Assembly: GCA_937910265.1 (NCBI GenBank)
Contig: CALEPD010000073.1
Coordinates: forward strand, 1-8,171
DNA from: an uncultured Bacteroidales bacterium
GTDB taxonomy: Bacteria; Bacteroidota; Bacteroidia; Bacteroidales; P3
Length of the DNA stretch: 8,171 nucleotides
Reading direction: 5' to 3'
The notes below the pieces were generated by a model. The model worked only from the letters and a program-made list of their open reading frames with translations, was not told where the DNA came from and did no database searches. Below are positions 1-5,017 of this stretch, piece by piece (the stretch's first letter is position 1; each line of letters opens with the position of its first letter). The position numbers and the translations under genes were made by a program.

Positions 1-341
1 GTGGGAATGATGGGGGTTGTAGTAGTTGATTCCTTGGCGGTGGATTGGGTTTCGGTTTGGGTGGTGGCATGAGTTTGGAAGGCGGCGCGGTCGCGAGAGA
101 TTATCTTCTCGCGGTCGGTGGTGGTGGTGAGGCGCGTGGTGTCGCCGGTTTCGTTGGTTTGGATGGTGATTGTGGTAGTTTCACGAATGGTGTCGTGGAG
201 GGTGAGGGTGACTGTCTCTATCACGGTGTCGTGGACGGCTTCACTGTGGGTTTGATGCGTCGCGGTCTTGCTGCTTCTGCAACTCACTGTAAACAGGGCA
301 AGCGTCGCTATGAGGGCAGTCGTTAATCCTTTGTATTGCAT
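1..341 (-). CDS. Thr-rich lipoprotein, outer-membrane spanin-like (Rz1-like), 3' end outside window
   Basis: Reading the minus strand from the ATG at 341 gives an open frame of 113 codons with no stop before the left edge, so the C-terminus is missing. The N-terminus is a lipoprotein signal: a short basic start (MQYKG), a hydrophobic stretch (residues 6-19), and a lipobox-like TVSC with Cys21 as the acylation site. The rest is polar and very rich in Thr, with runs such as RETTTITI (from residue 56) and RLTTTT. The first 101 bp overlap the 3' end of the upstream coiled-coil gene in another frame, the nested arrangement typical of phage i-spanin/o-spanin pairs. By that analogy it would sit in the outer membrane and join its partner to disrupt the envelope after the amidase acts. 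The lipobox and overlap are seen directly; the spanin role is inferred. A generic surface lipoprotein is the alternative. Confidence 0.6.
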   Translation of the reverse strand, partial: MQYKGLTTALIATLALFTVSCRSSKTATHQTHSEAVHDTVIETVTLTLHDTIRETTTITIQTNETGDTTRLTTTTDREKIISRDRAAFQTHATTQTETQSTAKESTTTTPIIP

Positions 342-570
342 TTCTCAAATGGTTTACTTCGGTGCGTAATTCCCTGACTTCACGCCGCAGGGGATCGGCG
401 ATGTTTTCCTTGAACTCCTCGACGTACATCTTGGAGAGGTTCATGTCTTTCTGGCGGTTGTCGGCCTTCAGACTTTCGACCTCCTGACGGTGACGGCGGC
501 GGTCGAACAGCCAGCCGCCACCGGCGACGAGGGTTAGGACGGACAATAGGATGTTCCATAAATTGCTCAT
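241..570 (-). CDS. Small single-pass membrane protein with coiled coil, inner-membrane spanin-like (Rz-like)
   Basis: A 109-residue protein. Residues 4-22 form one hydrophobic membrane segment, followed by a basic patch (RRRHR, 24-28) and a long charged helix-forming region with heptad-like spacing (about 29-82). It ends in a polar tail with two cysteines (C85, C91, in CPHSDAC). It follows the amidase gene, separated from it by a REP-like element, and its last 101 bp overlap the start of a lipoprotein gene. Size, N-terminal anchor, coiled coil and overlapping lipoprotein partner fit an i-spanin; the cysteines could form dimer disulphides as in some spanins. Against this, the basic patch right after the membrane segment favours a cytoplasmic C-terminus by the positive-inside rule, whereas an i-spanin should face the periplasm. 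A holin-associated or accessory phage membrane protein is the alternative. Confidence 0.6.
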   Translation of the reverse strand: MSNLWNILLSVLTLVAGGGWLFDRRRHRQEVESLKADNRQKDMNLSKMYVEEFKENIADPLRREVRELRTEVNHLRNAIQRINDCPHSDACPVYSELQKQQDRDASNPQ

Positions 571-588
571 GATACATTGTTTTTTTTG

Positions 589-684
589 TGTCGCCCCTAC
601 AGGGTTCTAAATGTTTTTGTGTCGGTTTCCCGTGGGTTTCGCTGCGCTTCACCCACGGCTAAATTCTGTCGCCCCGATGGGGCT
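589..684. repeat. REP-like palindromic element between amidase and membrane-protein genes
   Basis: This noncoding gap carries the 9-mer TGTCGCCCC twice in the same orientation (589-597 and 667-675), each leading into a small G/C hairpin (CCC-TACA-GGG at 595-604; GCCCC-GAT-GGGGC at 671-683). Between them is a perfect 8-bp inverted repeat, CCGTGGGT (630-637) with ACCCACGG (651-658). Two direct hairpin units around a central palindrome are the layout of REP/BIME-like or MITE-like elements. No transposase (such as a RAYT) lies in the window. It may also act as a transcript stabiliser or attenuator between the two genes. Confidence 0.5.
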
Positions 685-692
685 TTTGATGG

Positions 693-1106
693 TTACAATC
701 CTACCTCTTTTCTCCATTGCTGGACGTCGAAGCAGGGGCAGGCGCGGTTGGCATACTCATTATGGCCGTGGATGAAGGTGATGGGGTGCTCTTCCTTGAG
801 GTCTTTTACTAATTGAAGGAGGGCGAGACGTTGGGCTTCGGTACGGGTGTCGGTGGCGTGGCCGTCAGTATCAAGGCCGCCGACATAGGCGATGCCGATG
901 CTCTGGGCGTTATGGCCAGGGCAATGGGCACCGACCTCTTCGACGGGACGGCCCGAGCGGACGCTGCCATCATAATAGATGACATAATGATAGCCGATGT
1001 CGTGCCAGCCGAGGGAACGGTGGTATCTCCTTATGGATTCCACCGTACAGATGGCATTGGGGCACGTGGCGGTGCAGTGGATGATGATTTCGGTGATTGT
1101 TCGCAT
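693..1106 (-). CDS. N-acetylmuramoyl-L-alanine amidase (Amidase_2, T7-lysozyme type), endolysin
   Basis: A 137-residue single-domain amidase that would cut the bond between N-acetylmuramic acid and L-alanine in peptidoglycan. Motifs match T7 lysozyme along the whole length: IIHCTAT with H10 as the first zinc ligand, GWHDIGYHYVI with Y39 at the catalytic tyrosine position, GAHCPGHNAQSIGI (59-72), YVGGLD (74-79), and HGHNEYANRACPCFD with H115 and C123 as the other zinc ligands. The position of T7 Lys128 is Arg121 here. There is no signal peptide, so release would need a holin or pore, as for a phage endolysin. Genes for a membrane coiled-coil protein and a lipoprotein follow, giving a lysis cassette. 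The ATG at 1106 gives the usual N-terminus; a 4x9-bp repeat array sits 1 nt upstream of it. Confidence 0.93.
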   Translation of the reverse strand: MRTITEIIIHCTATCPNAICTVESIRRYHRSLGWHDIGYHYVIYYDGSVRSGRPVEEVGAHCPGHNAQSIGIAYVGGLDTDGHATDTRTEAQRLALLQLVKDLKEEHPITFIHGHNEYANRACPCFDVQQWRKEVGL

Positions 1107-1107
1107 T

Positions 1108-1143
1108 TCTTATGGGTTTTATGGGCCTAATGGGCTTAATGGG
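1108..1143. repeat. Tandem array, four 9-bp units, abutting the amidase start codon
   Basis: Four uninterrupted 9-bp units (plus strand TCTTATGGG, TTTTATGGG, CCTAATGGG, CTTAATGGG; minus-strand consensus CCCATTARG). The array ends 1 nt before the amidase ATG, so it occupies the place where a ribosome-binding site would be. A second array of the same length and unit lies at 2197-2232. The period of 9 is a multiple of three, but the array is not in the amidase frame. Confidence 0.85.
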
Positions 1144-1156
1144 CGAAATAAAGGGG

Positions 1157-1191
1157 AGCAAGCCGACTGCCCGCGGTGCGGTCGGCTTGCT
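1157..1191 (-). terminator. Long hairpin after the second fibre-like gene, probable terminator
   Basis: AGCAAGCCGACTGC (1157-1170) pairs with GCGGTCGGCTTGCT (1178-1191): 14 positions around a 7-nt loop. The one imperfect pair is G-T on the plus strand and A-C on the minus strand. It begins 11 nt after the stop codon at 1203 and is followed on the minus strand by a pyrimidine-rich stretch (CCCCTTTATTT) rather than a clean U run. It could be a weak terminator or a 3'-end stabiliser that limits read-through into the amidase gene. Confidence 0.55.
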
Positions 1192-1202
1192 GTAGTTAGG
1201 GT

Positions 1203-1781
1203 TTAGGCGGCGGTGAGGTAGATGACGTTGACGGTGTCGCCTTTGGCGTAGTGGGAGGGGTCTTTGAAGGTGAGTTTGTTGTCGGAGAGGGTGTAGTCGG
1301 AGGGCGGCTGCATCAGGCCGTTGACGAAGACTCCCACGGCACTATCGCCATAGGGCGGCTTGGTGAGTGTAATCTCGGCGGTGAAGTCCACGCTGTCGAG
1401 GGTGAGGACAGGAGGATTGGGGAAGGCAATGTTTTTCTCCGTGGCCACAACCTTGCCGCTGGAGAGGGCGAGGCTGACAATAGCCTTGGTGGTGGTGCCT
1501 GTGCCAGCGGTGTTGGTGGTGTTGACTCCTGTGACAGGGAGAGCGGTCTTGGCGACCTTGACAGCGGTGCCTTCTTTGGTGACGGCAGAGACATACTTGC
1601 CTGTTTCGGCACTGCCGCCTGTGACAGACTGGAGTGCGCCGCCCATAGCGTCGCTTACGGCATTGTTGATTTTCTCACTTGTTGAGGCGGCGGTGGCCAG
1701 TTGGTCGGTCAGGGTTGACCAGTCGTCGGAGACTGCGGGCGATACTACGCCGTCGATTTGTTTTACTTTGAGTTTCTGCAT
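1203..1781 (-). CDS. Phage tail/fibre-like structural protein with C-terminal VNGL module
   Basis: A 192-residue protein from the ATG at 1781; an upstream in-frame TTG at 1805 would add 8 residues but lies inside a hairpin. I know no named family for the whole protein. Residues 1-100 are low in charge and rich in Ala, Ser, Thr and Gly, with coiled-coil-like heptads near DQLATAASTSEKINNAVSDA (26-45), typical of trimeric fibre shafts. The C-terminal 42 residues (151-192) hold VFVNGLMQPPSDYTL, then KLTFKDP and a final beta strand (VNVIYL). This pattern, V-[FY]-V-N-G-L followed by D-Y-T, occurs in beta-rich domains of phage tail and fibre proteins and also in the neighbouring protein at 1838-2182. 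Probably part of a virion or a receptor-binding tip. Gene order next to an endolysin supports this; the exact role is unknown. Confidence 0.6.
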   Translation of the reverse strand: MQKLKVKQIDGVVSPAVSDDWSTLTDQLATAASTSEKINNAVSDAMGGALQSVTGGSAETGKYVSAVTKEGTAVKVAKTALPVTGVNTTNTAGTGTTTKAIVSLALSSGKVVATEKNIAFPNPPVLTLDSVDFTAEITLTKPPYGDSAVGVFVNGLMQPPSDYTLSDNKLTFKDPSHYAKGDTVNVIYLTAA

Positions 1782-1798
1782 AACTTTTTGATTTTGGG

Positions 1799-1817
1799 GC
1801 TGCAATGATATTGCAGC
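1799..1817 (-). promoter_or_regulatory. Perfect 8-bp stem-loop in the leader of the 1203-1781 gene
   Basis: GCTGCAAT (1799-1806) and ATTGCAGC (1810-1817) form a perfect stem with a 3-nt loop, between the stop at 1838 and the ATG at 1781. No T run follows on the minus strand, so it does not look like an intrinsic terminator. It lies 17 nt before the ATG and covers the alternative TTG start at 1805, which argues for the ATG and suggests an RNA processing or translational control site. Confidence 0.5.
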
Positions 1818-1837
1818 ATACTTAACAATTCATTGAT

Positions 1838-2182
1838 TTAATGGGTGATTACTACTGCCTTGAGGATTATCTCGTCGCTGCTTTCGATGCCGGGGAGTTC
1901 GAAGCCATCGGCGGCATTGTCGTTGACCAGTTCCTTGTAGTCCTTGCCGATGGTGTAGCGGAGGCCGTTGACATAGACCTCGGAGGTGCCAGGGACGAAA
2001 GGCTGACGGGCGATATAAAGGCCGTTCATGAAGTCGATACTGGCGGCCAGAATCTGTTGCGGCAACAAGTCGGAGAGACGGACTTGTGCGGCGTTGCCCT
2101 CGTCATCATAGCCCAGGGTGCGGAGCTTTGGAAGGTCGCGACGGTCGGCGACAGGCAGGGTGGTAATCTCTAAGTCTTCCAT
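1838..2182 (-). CDS. Small phage structural protein with C-terminal VNGL module, function unknown
   Basis: A 114-residue acidic protein with no signal peptide or membrane segment. The N-terminal half (DLEITTLPVADRRDLPKLRT, 3-22) is polar and probably helical. Residues 69-85 read VYVNGLRYTIGKDYKEL, followed by a strand-rich end (EIILKAVVIT). The V-[FY]-V-N-G-L then D-Y pattern is shared with the end of the next protein (1203-1781), so the two probably carry the same kind of beta-sandwich module. Small size and position before the fibre-like and endolysin genes suggest a tail or baseplate accessory part, or an adaptor for the fibre. I do not recognise a named family. The ATG at 2182 follows an ATG in another frame at 2196 that ends after 8 codons, and a 4x9-bp repeat array. 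Confidence 0.6.
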   Translation of the reverse strand: MEDLEITTLPVADRRDLPKLRTLGYDDEGNAAQVRLSDLLPQQILAASIDFMNGLYIARQPFVPGTSEVYVNGLRYTIGKDYKELVNDNAADGFELPGIESSDEIILKAVVITH

Positions 2183-2196
2183 TGGTTGATGTTCAT

Positions 2197-2232
2197 TTTG
2201 ATGGGTCTAATGGGTCTAATGGGTTTAATGGG
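2197..2232. repeat. Tandem array, four 9-bp units, upstream of the 1838-2182 gene
   Basis: Four 9-bp units on the plus strand: TTTGATGGG, TCTAATGGG, TCTAATGGG, TTTAATGGG. Both its length (36 bp) and unit match the array at 1108-1143. It ends 14 nt before the start codon at 2182. A lone unit, TTTAATGGG, is at 1837-1845 and overlaps the stop codon of the same gene. Confidence 0.85.
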
Positions 2233-2233
2233 C

Positions 2234-2249
2234 GGTGGCTGAAGCCACC
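2234..2249. other. Short perfect hairpin beside the repeat array
   Basis: GGTGGCT (2234-2240) pairs with AGCCACC (2243-2249) around 2 nt. It sits in the 173-bp gap between 2183 and 2355, next to the 9-bp array. No small gene is readable in this gap: the only minus-strand ATGs are followed by a stop at once (2273) or after 8 codons (2196). Confidence 0.4.
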
Positions 2250-2302
2250 CACACAGGACAACCCTTGTTACATCTTAACTACTGGTGAGGGTTAGCCGGT
2301 GG

Positions 2303-2332
2303 CCACGGAGGACGAGGGAGCGTCCTCCGTGG
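2303..2332 (-). terminator. Perfect 12-bp stem hairpin after the DUF6266-like gene
   Basis: CCACGGAGGACG (2303-2314) and CGTCCTCCGTGG (2321-2332) form an unbroken 12-bp GC-rich stem with a 6-nt loop, starting 23 nt after the stop codon at 2356. No T run follows on either strand, so it is either an atypical terminator or a 3'-end protector of the upstream message. It shares the 10-mer GAGGACGAGG with the hairpin at 5852-5885. Confidence 0.5.
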
Positions 2333-2355
2333 AGCAGTCGGCGGAGGGTGGGCAG

Positions 2356-3240
2356 TCAGGGCGTGACGGGATCGAGGCCTACGACTTCGGGCTGGAGATA
2401 GACGGCGGCGGAGTTGATGCCGCCGTAGCTGTTGGCGGCGGCGGTGAAGGCCGTGCGTCCCTGATAGGTGGCAAGGGCAGAGTTCTCGACGAAGAAGAGC
2501 TGTGTGCTGACCTTCAGGGCGCCGTCGGCAGTCTCGCGGCTATGCACCCATACGGCAGCGCCGTTGGTGATCTGCTGCGAGGTGGCGAGGCAGTTGTCGG
2601 TCACAGAGAAGCCAATCCTATCCACGACATCCCACAGCTTGGTATCTTCGGCGGTGGAGAGCACAACCTTGTAGCCACGGATGGTGGCACGGGGAGTGCG
2701 GGTCACGGTGTCGATGGACTGGATGCCGTGGAAGAAGGTGAGCTGGTCGCCCTCGTCGAAAGAATCGTTGTTGTCGATGACAGCCTGTGAGAACTGGCCA
2801 ATGGTGGTATTGGCGTCGATGGCGAGGGAACCCAGCCGGATGCCACTTACAAGGATGTTGGAGGCGTTCTTGGCCATGCTGATGCTCGGCAGACTGCCGA
2901 GCGTGATTTGATAGGGTGCGAGGATGGCGCCGCCGTTGAGCCGGATGGTCTTGGTGATATAGACCTTGACCACGTCGATGTTGGCCTGGATGAAGGCGTT
3001 GAAGACGGACATCTGAGGCGGCAGGTTTTCGTAGCCCCGACGGAGCATGCTGTCGAACTGTTTGTAGATGGCGGCGAGGTTGCCCCACTGGGTGCGGCGG
3101 TCCATCTGTCGTGCGCTGCGTCGCGGGATAGCGGGCTTGACGGGCAGCTCGCTGATGACGGTGCCCGTGCGGGTCTGGCGGTAGAGGAGCTGGCCTACCT
3201 TACCACTGATTTTGGTGTTTGCTCCAAAGATTTTTCCCAT
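2356..3240 (-). CDS. DUF6266-like protein, phage-type structural candidate
   Basis: A 294-residue protein from the ATG at 3240, chosen because it follows an AGAAAGGAA purine stretch and gives the expected short N-terminus (MGKIFGANTKISGKVG); an in-frame ATG at 3303 would place 21 basic residues before it and would start at the promoter. The N-terminal third has the layout I know from DUF6266 proteins of Bacteroidota: SGKVG, a Tyr/Arg/Gly segment (YRQTRTGTVISELP), then PRRSARQMDRR, a Leu-rich helix, and SVFNAFIQANI. The C-terminal two thirds look beta-rich, with TRTPRATIRGYKVVL and RTAFTAAANSYGGINSAAVYL. DUF6266 has no established function, and this protein is longer than the roughly 200 residues I recall. 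It leads the minus-strand block of fibre-like and lysis genes, so a virion or particle part is the best guess. It has its own likely promoter at 3301-3308. Confidence 0.65.
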   Translation of the reverse strand: MGKIFGANTKISGKVGQLLYRQTRTGTVISELPVKPAIPRRSARQMDRRTQWGNLAAIYKQFDSMLRRGYENLPPQMSVFNAFIQANIDVVKVYITKTIRLNGGAILAPYQITLGSLPSISMAKNASNILVSGIRLGSLAIDANTTIGQFSQAVIDNNDSFDEGDQLTFFHGIQSIDTVTRTPRATIRGYKVVLSTAEDTKLWDVVDRIGFSVTDNCLATSQQITNGAAVWVHSRETADGALKVSTQLFFVENSALATYQGRTAFTAAANSYGGINSAAVYLQPEVVGLDPVTP

Positions 3241-3283
3241 TGTTTGTTCCTTTCTGTTTTTTGTTAAACTTTTGATTTCTGTA

Positions 3284-3295
3284 TCTTTCGAAAGA
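3284..3295. promoter_or_regulatory. 12-bp perfect palindrome in the leader of the DUF6266-like gene
   Basis: TCTTTCGAAAGA reads the same on both strands. It lies 6 bp downstream of the proposed -7 box (3301-3308), about where the minus-strand transcript would begin. It could be an operator for a dimeric repressor or a small 5' hairpin. Confidence 0.35.
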
Positions 3296-3300
3296 CGGCG

Positions 3301-3308
3301 CAAAAGTA
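3301..3308 (-). promoter_or_regulatory. Bacteroidales-type promoter (-7 box) for the minus-strand phage block
   Basis: The minus strand reads TACTTTTG, matching the Bacteroidota -7 consensus TAnnTTTG, about 60 bp before the ATG at 3240. About 19 bp further upstream is a T run (GTTTTTT) rather than a clear -33 TTTG, so the match is partial. Confidence 0.5.
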
Positions 3309-3312
3309 TAGG

Positions 3313-3600
3313 GGTGGGAAAAAACGGAATCGGGCTTTGTCAGCTTCCGGTGGGCGTCAGGGGTGCGTTACGGGTGTGTTCGGGGTGGGATTGTCGCGAA
3401 AAGAGGGAGGGGGAAGAAGCGCAAAAAGAGGAAATGAGAGGTGGGAAACAAGGTTTTTTAACACACGTTTGGGAGGTTAAAATGACTGTTTAAATCCCCT
3501 TTAATTGCATCCAAATATATAGTTCGCACCCATTTACTGCATTTTAACACAATTACAATATACTCTAATTCAATCATATAAAAACAAAATCAATAGATAT
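3313..3600. other. Divergent intergenic region, composition boundary
   Basis: Noncoding between the two divergent promoters. From 3313 to about 3450 the plus strand is G-rich with runs such as GAGGGAGGGGG; from about 3450 it turns abruptly AT-rich and stays so through the next genes. I see no convincing ORF, tRNA, tandem repeat or paired attachment site. The switch probably marks a joint between the GC-rich phage-type block and the AT-rich island. Confidence 0.6.
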
Positions 3601-3602
3601 AG

Positions 3603-3632
3603 TTGTGGATTGAGAAAAAAGTTGTATCTTTG
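3603..3632 (+). promoter_or_regulatory. Bacteroidales-type promoter for the three-gene plus-strand operon
   Basis: TATCTTTG at 3625-3632 is an exact TAnnTTTG -7 box. TTGTGG at 3603-3608 is a plausible -33 element 18 bp upstream. Transcription would start near 3640, giving a leader of about 50 nt with no other ATG before 3689. The leader is almost pure A and T, as usual in this phylum. Confidence 0.7.
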
Positions 3633-3688
3633 CATCGGCGAATAATATTCTTTTTTATAAAGAAATAATAAAAATATAAACGGAAAAA

Positions 3689-4429
3689 ATGGCATATCCA
3701 TTTGGGCAAATAGAGCACTGCACATATAAGAAAACTTTCCTGAAAGATGTTCGAGTTGCAGTTGAATTTCCTAAAGTAAAGCAATCCAAAGTTGACATGG
3801 ATGCATTACGAGGTTTTTTCATGCAATTCACAAACGAAAAAGTTAATTTGGAAGGTCTTTCCGATACTGAACGTGCAACCTTTTGTTCAAAAGATAATGC
3901 TATTGCATTAAAATTCGGTTGGGACTATGCAGAAGTTACACTGTGTACCCCGACATACTCATCTTTTGAGGCATCGATGCCATATTGGCAATGGTTAATC
4001 AAATATCTTAGCATTCTTGGAGTATCCAGCATAACTAGATTAGTCGTTAGAAAATATAGCGCATTGTATTTTAAAAGTAATACTGAGGATTATAATATCC
4101 GAAGTTTTATGAGCGAGGTTTTTTGCAAAGATTTGATGCAATTGATTCCCACAAGTATTAACTTATATAAAGCGCTTAATAGTTTAGAGAAAACATGGTC
4201 TGTCGATGATGATGAGTCCGGGACTACTTTTACAACTGTCTTTGGAATAAAGAAAACAGATTTCTTCGACAAACATGACAAGTTAACTCTAGTAAACTCA
4301 ATAGAATCAAAGGATGGAGAATTCCCTGTAGCCGATCTAATGAATCGGATGGAAAAATATAATAAGATACTATTTGATGCATTTCACTGGTGCGTCAAAG
4401 AAGATATTATCGAAAAAATGAAAAATTAG
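3689..4429 (+). CDS. TIGR04255-like family protein (function unknown)
   Basis: A 246-residue soluble protein with no signal peptide or membrane segment. It fits the sporadically distributed TIGR04255 family: an N-terminal strand pair (KKTFLKDVRVAVEFPKV, 14-30), a central part with aromatic residues (SMPYWQWLIKYLSILGVS, 96-113), the typical ITRLVVRKYSALYF segment (115-128; the family has a related ITRLGLRYIN-like stretch), and a helical end (MNRMEKYNKILFDAFHWCV, 218-236), where the family has an F-x-x-I/V helix near the C-terminus. The family is patchy across bacteria and archaea and no biochemical activity is known to me. It leads a three-gene operon whose next ATG is only 4 nt after its stop. 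The AT-rich composition contrasts with the GC-rich block to the left, and an AbiH gene lies nearby, so a defence or toxin-related role is possible but unproven. Confidence 0.65.
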   Translation: MAYPFGQIEHCTYKKTFLKDVRVAVEFPKVKQSKVDMDALRGFFMQFTNEKVNLEGLSDTERATFCSKDNAIALKFGWDYAEVTLCTPTYSSFEASMPYWQWLIKYLSILGVSSITRLVVRKYSALYFKSNTEDYNIRSFMSEVFCKDLMQLIPTSINLYKALNSLEKTWSVDDDESGTTFTTVFGIKKTDFFDKHDKLTLVNSIESKDGEFPVADLMNRMEKYNKILFDAFHWCVKEDIIEKMKN

Positions 4430-4433
4430 GAAT

Positions 4434-5015
4434 ATGTATAAGCCCATTTGCCATATCGGTGATGTTTTACTTAAGAGCCTTCGTACAAGTGTAATGATTT
4501 CTTTATTTACACTTTCCAGTATTAATGCTTTGGCTGAGCAGAACAATCAGTTTAGATATAGTATTGAAGAGTCGTTAGAGCCTCTTACTTTTGTAGAAGT
4601 TAAAAACAATAGCTCGGACGAAATCATTCCTAACGCTATTGAGATCTTTGCAAATAAAATACTATCCACGTCGGATAAGACATTCATAAGTTTTGCCAAT
4701 TTAGCCATGATTCATCCCGACGAAATGGAAAAAATGATGCCTGTGATGAGAATTATCACAAAAGGTATCGGTGAGATTAATGTAGAAAAAGTATCCGTCA
4801 ACTGCGACTTTGAAAGCGAAGTACTGAACGTCGCATACAGACTACCTAACGATATTTTGTTATCAATCTCAAAACCATTAAGTACAAAGGATGATTCCTA
4901 TGTTATGTTCAATCTATTCCACAAAAGGGATCTCCTATTATCAGACTCAGCAAACGTTGAACTATTGTCTGGGTATTTAAAAAAGGTTGAATCTCGTATT
5001 GCTGAATTAGCATAG
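4434..5015 (+). CDS. Hypothetical protein, second gene of the TIGR04255-like operon
   Basis: A 193-residue protein I do not recognise. The N-terminus has a basic start (K14, R17), a hydrophobic stretch (SVMISLFTLSSINALA, 19-34), and an A-L-A pattern before E35, which could be a signal peptide cut after Ala34 or a simple membrane anchor. The remainder is a mixed alpha/beta, Met- and Ser-rich domain, including FANLAMIHPDEMEKMMPVM (87-105) and a last amphipathic helix (GYLKKVESRIAELA). The start lies 4 nt after the previous stop, within TAGGAATATG, where the stop codon runs into a GGAA purine stretch, implying translational coupling. If the N-terminus is a real signal, this would be the exported or membrane part of an otherwise cytoplasmic three-protein unit; alternatively the hydrophobic part is a buried helix. 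Confidence 0.7.
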   Translation: MYKPICHIGDVLLKSLRTSVMISLFTLSSINALAEQNNQFRYSIEESLEPLTFVEVKNNSSDEIIPNAIEIFANKILSTSDKTFISFANLAMIHPDEMEKMMPVMRIITKGIGEINVEKVSVNCDFESEVLNVAYRLPNDILLSISKPLSTKDDSYVMFNLFHKRDLLLSDSANVELLSGYLKKVESRIAELA

Positions 5016-5017
5016 GA

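Noticed and set aside
45..326. Plus-strand 93-codon Gly-rich frame at the left edge
   Set aside because: Complement of Thr (ACC) codons of the minus-strand lipoprotein, which has a clear signal and lipobox.
970..1161. Minus-strand 63-codon frame starting MLPFISPIKPIRPIKPIR
   Set aside because: The repetitive start is only the 9-bp repeat array read as protein; the rest runs through the amidase gene in the wrong frame.
1251..1791. Long plus-strand open frames opposite the second fibre-like gene
   Set aside because: They are mirror frames of a GC-rich minus-strand gene, with Gly/Val/Thr-biased low-complexity translations and no start context. The minus-strand product has a recognisable VNGL module.
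1108..2232. The 9-bp arrays as a CRISPR
   Set aside because: Units are contiguous without spacers, far too short, and no cas gene is present.
2299..3267. Plus-strand open frames opposite the DUF6266-like gene
   Set aside because: Antisense shadows of a gene with family-like motifs; translations are acidic, Gly-rich and unlike real proteins, with no promoter.
3440..3560. Possible tRNA or attachment site at the composition boundary
   Set aside because: No cloverleaf, T-loop consensus or matching repeat at the other composition joint near 6110 could be found.
3590..3784. Minus-strand 64-codon frame over the plus-strand promoter
   Set aside because: It covers the promoter and start of the TIGR04255-like gene, is rich in Phe/Tyr/Ile as expected for AT-rich noncoding DNA, and has no motif.
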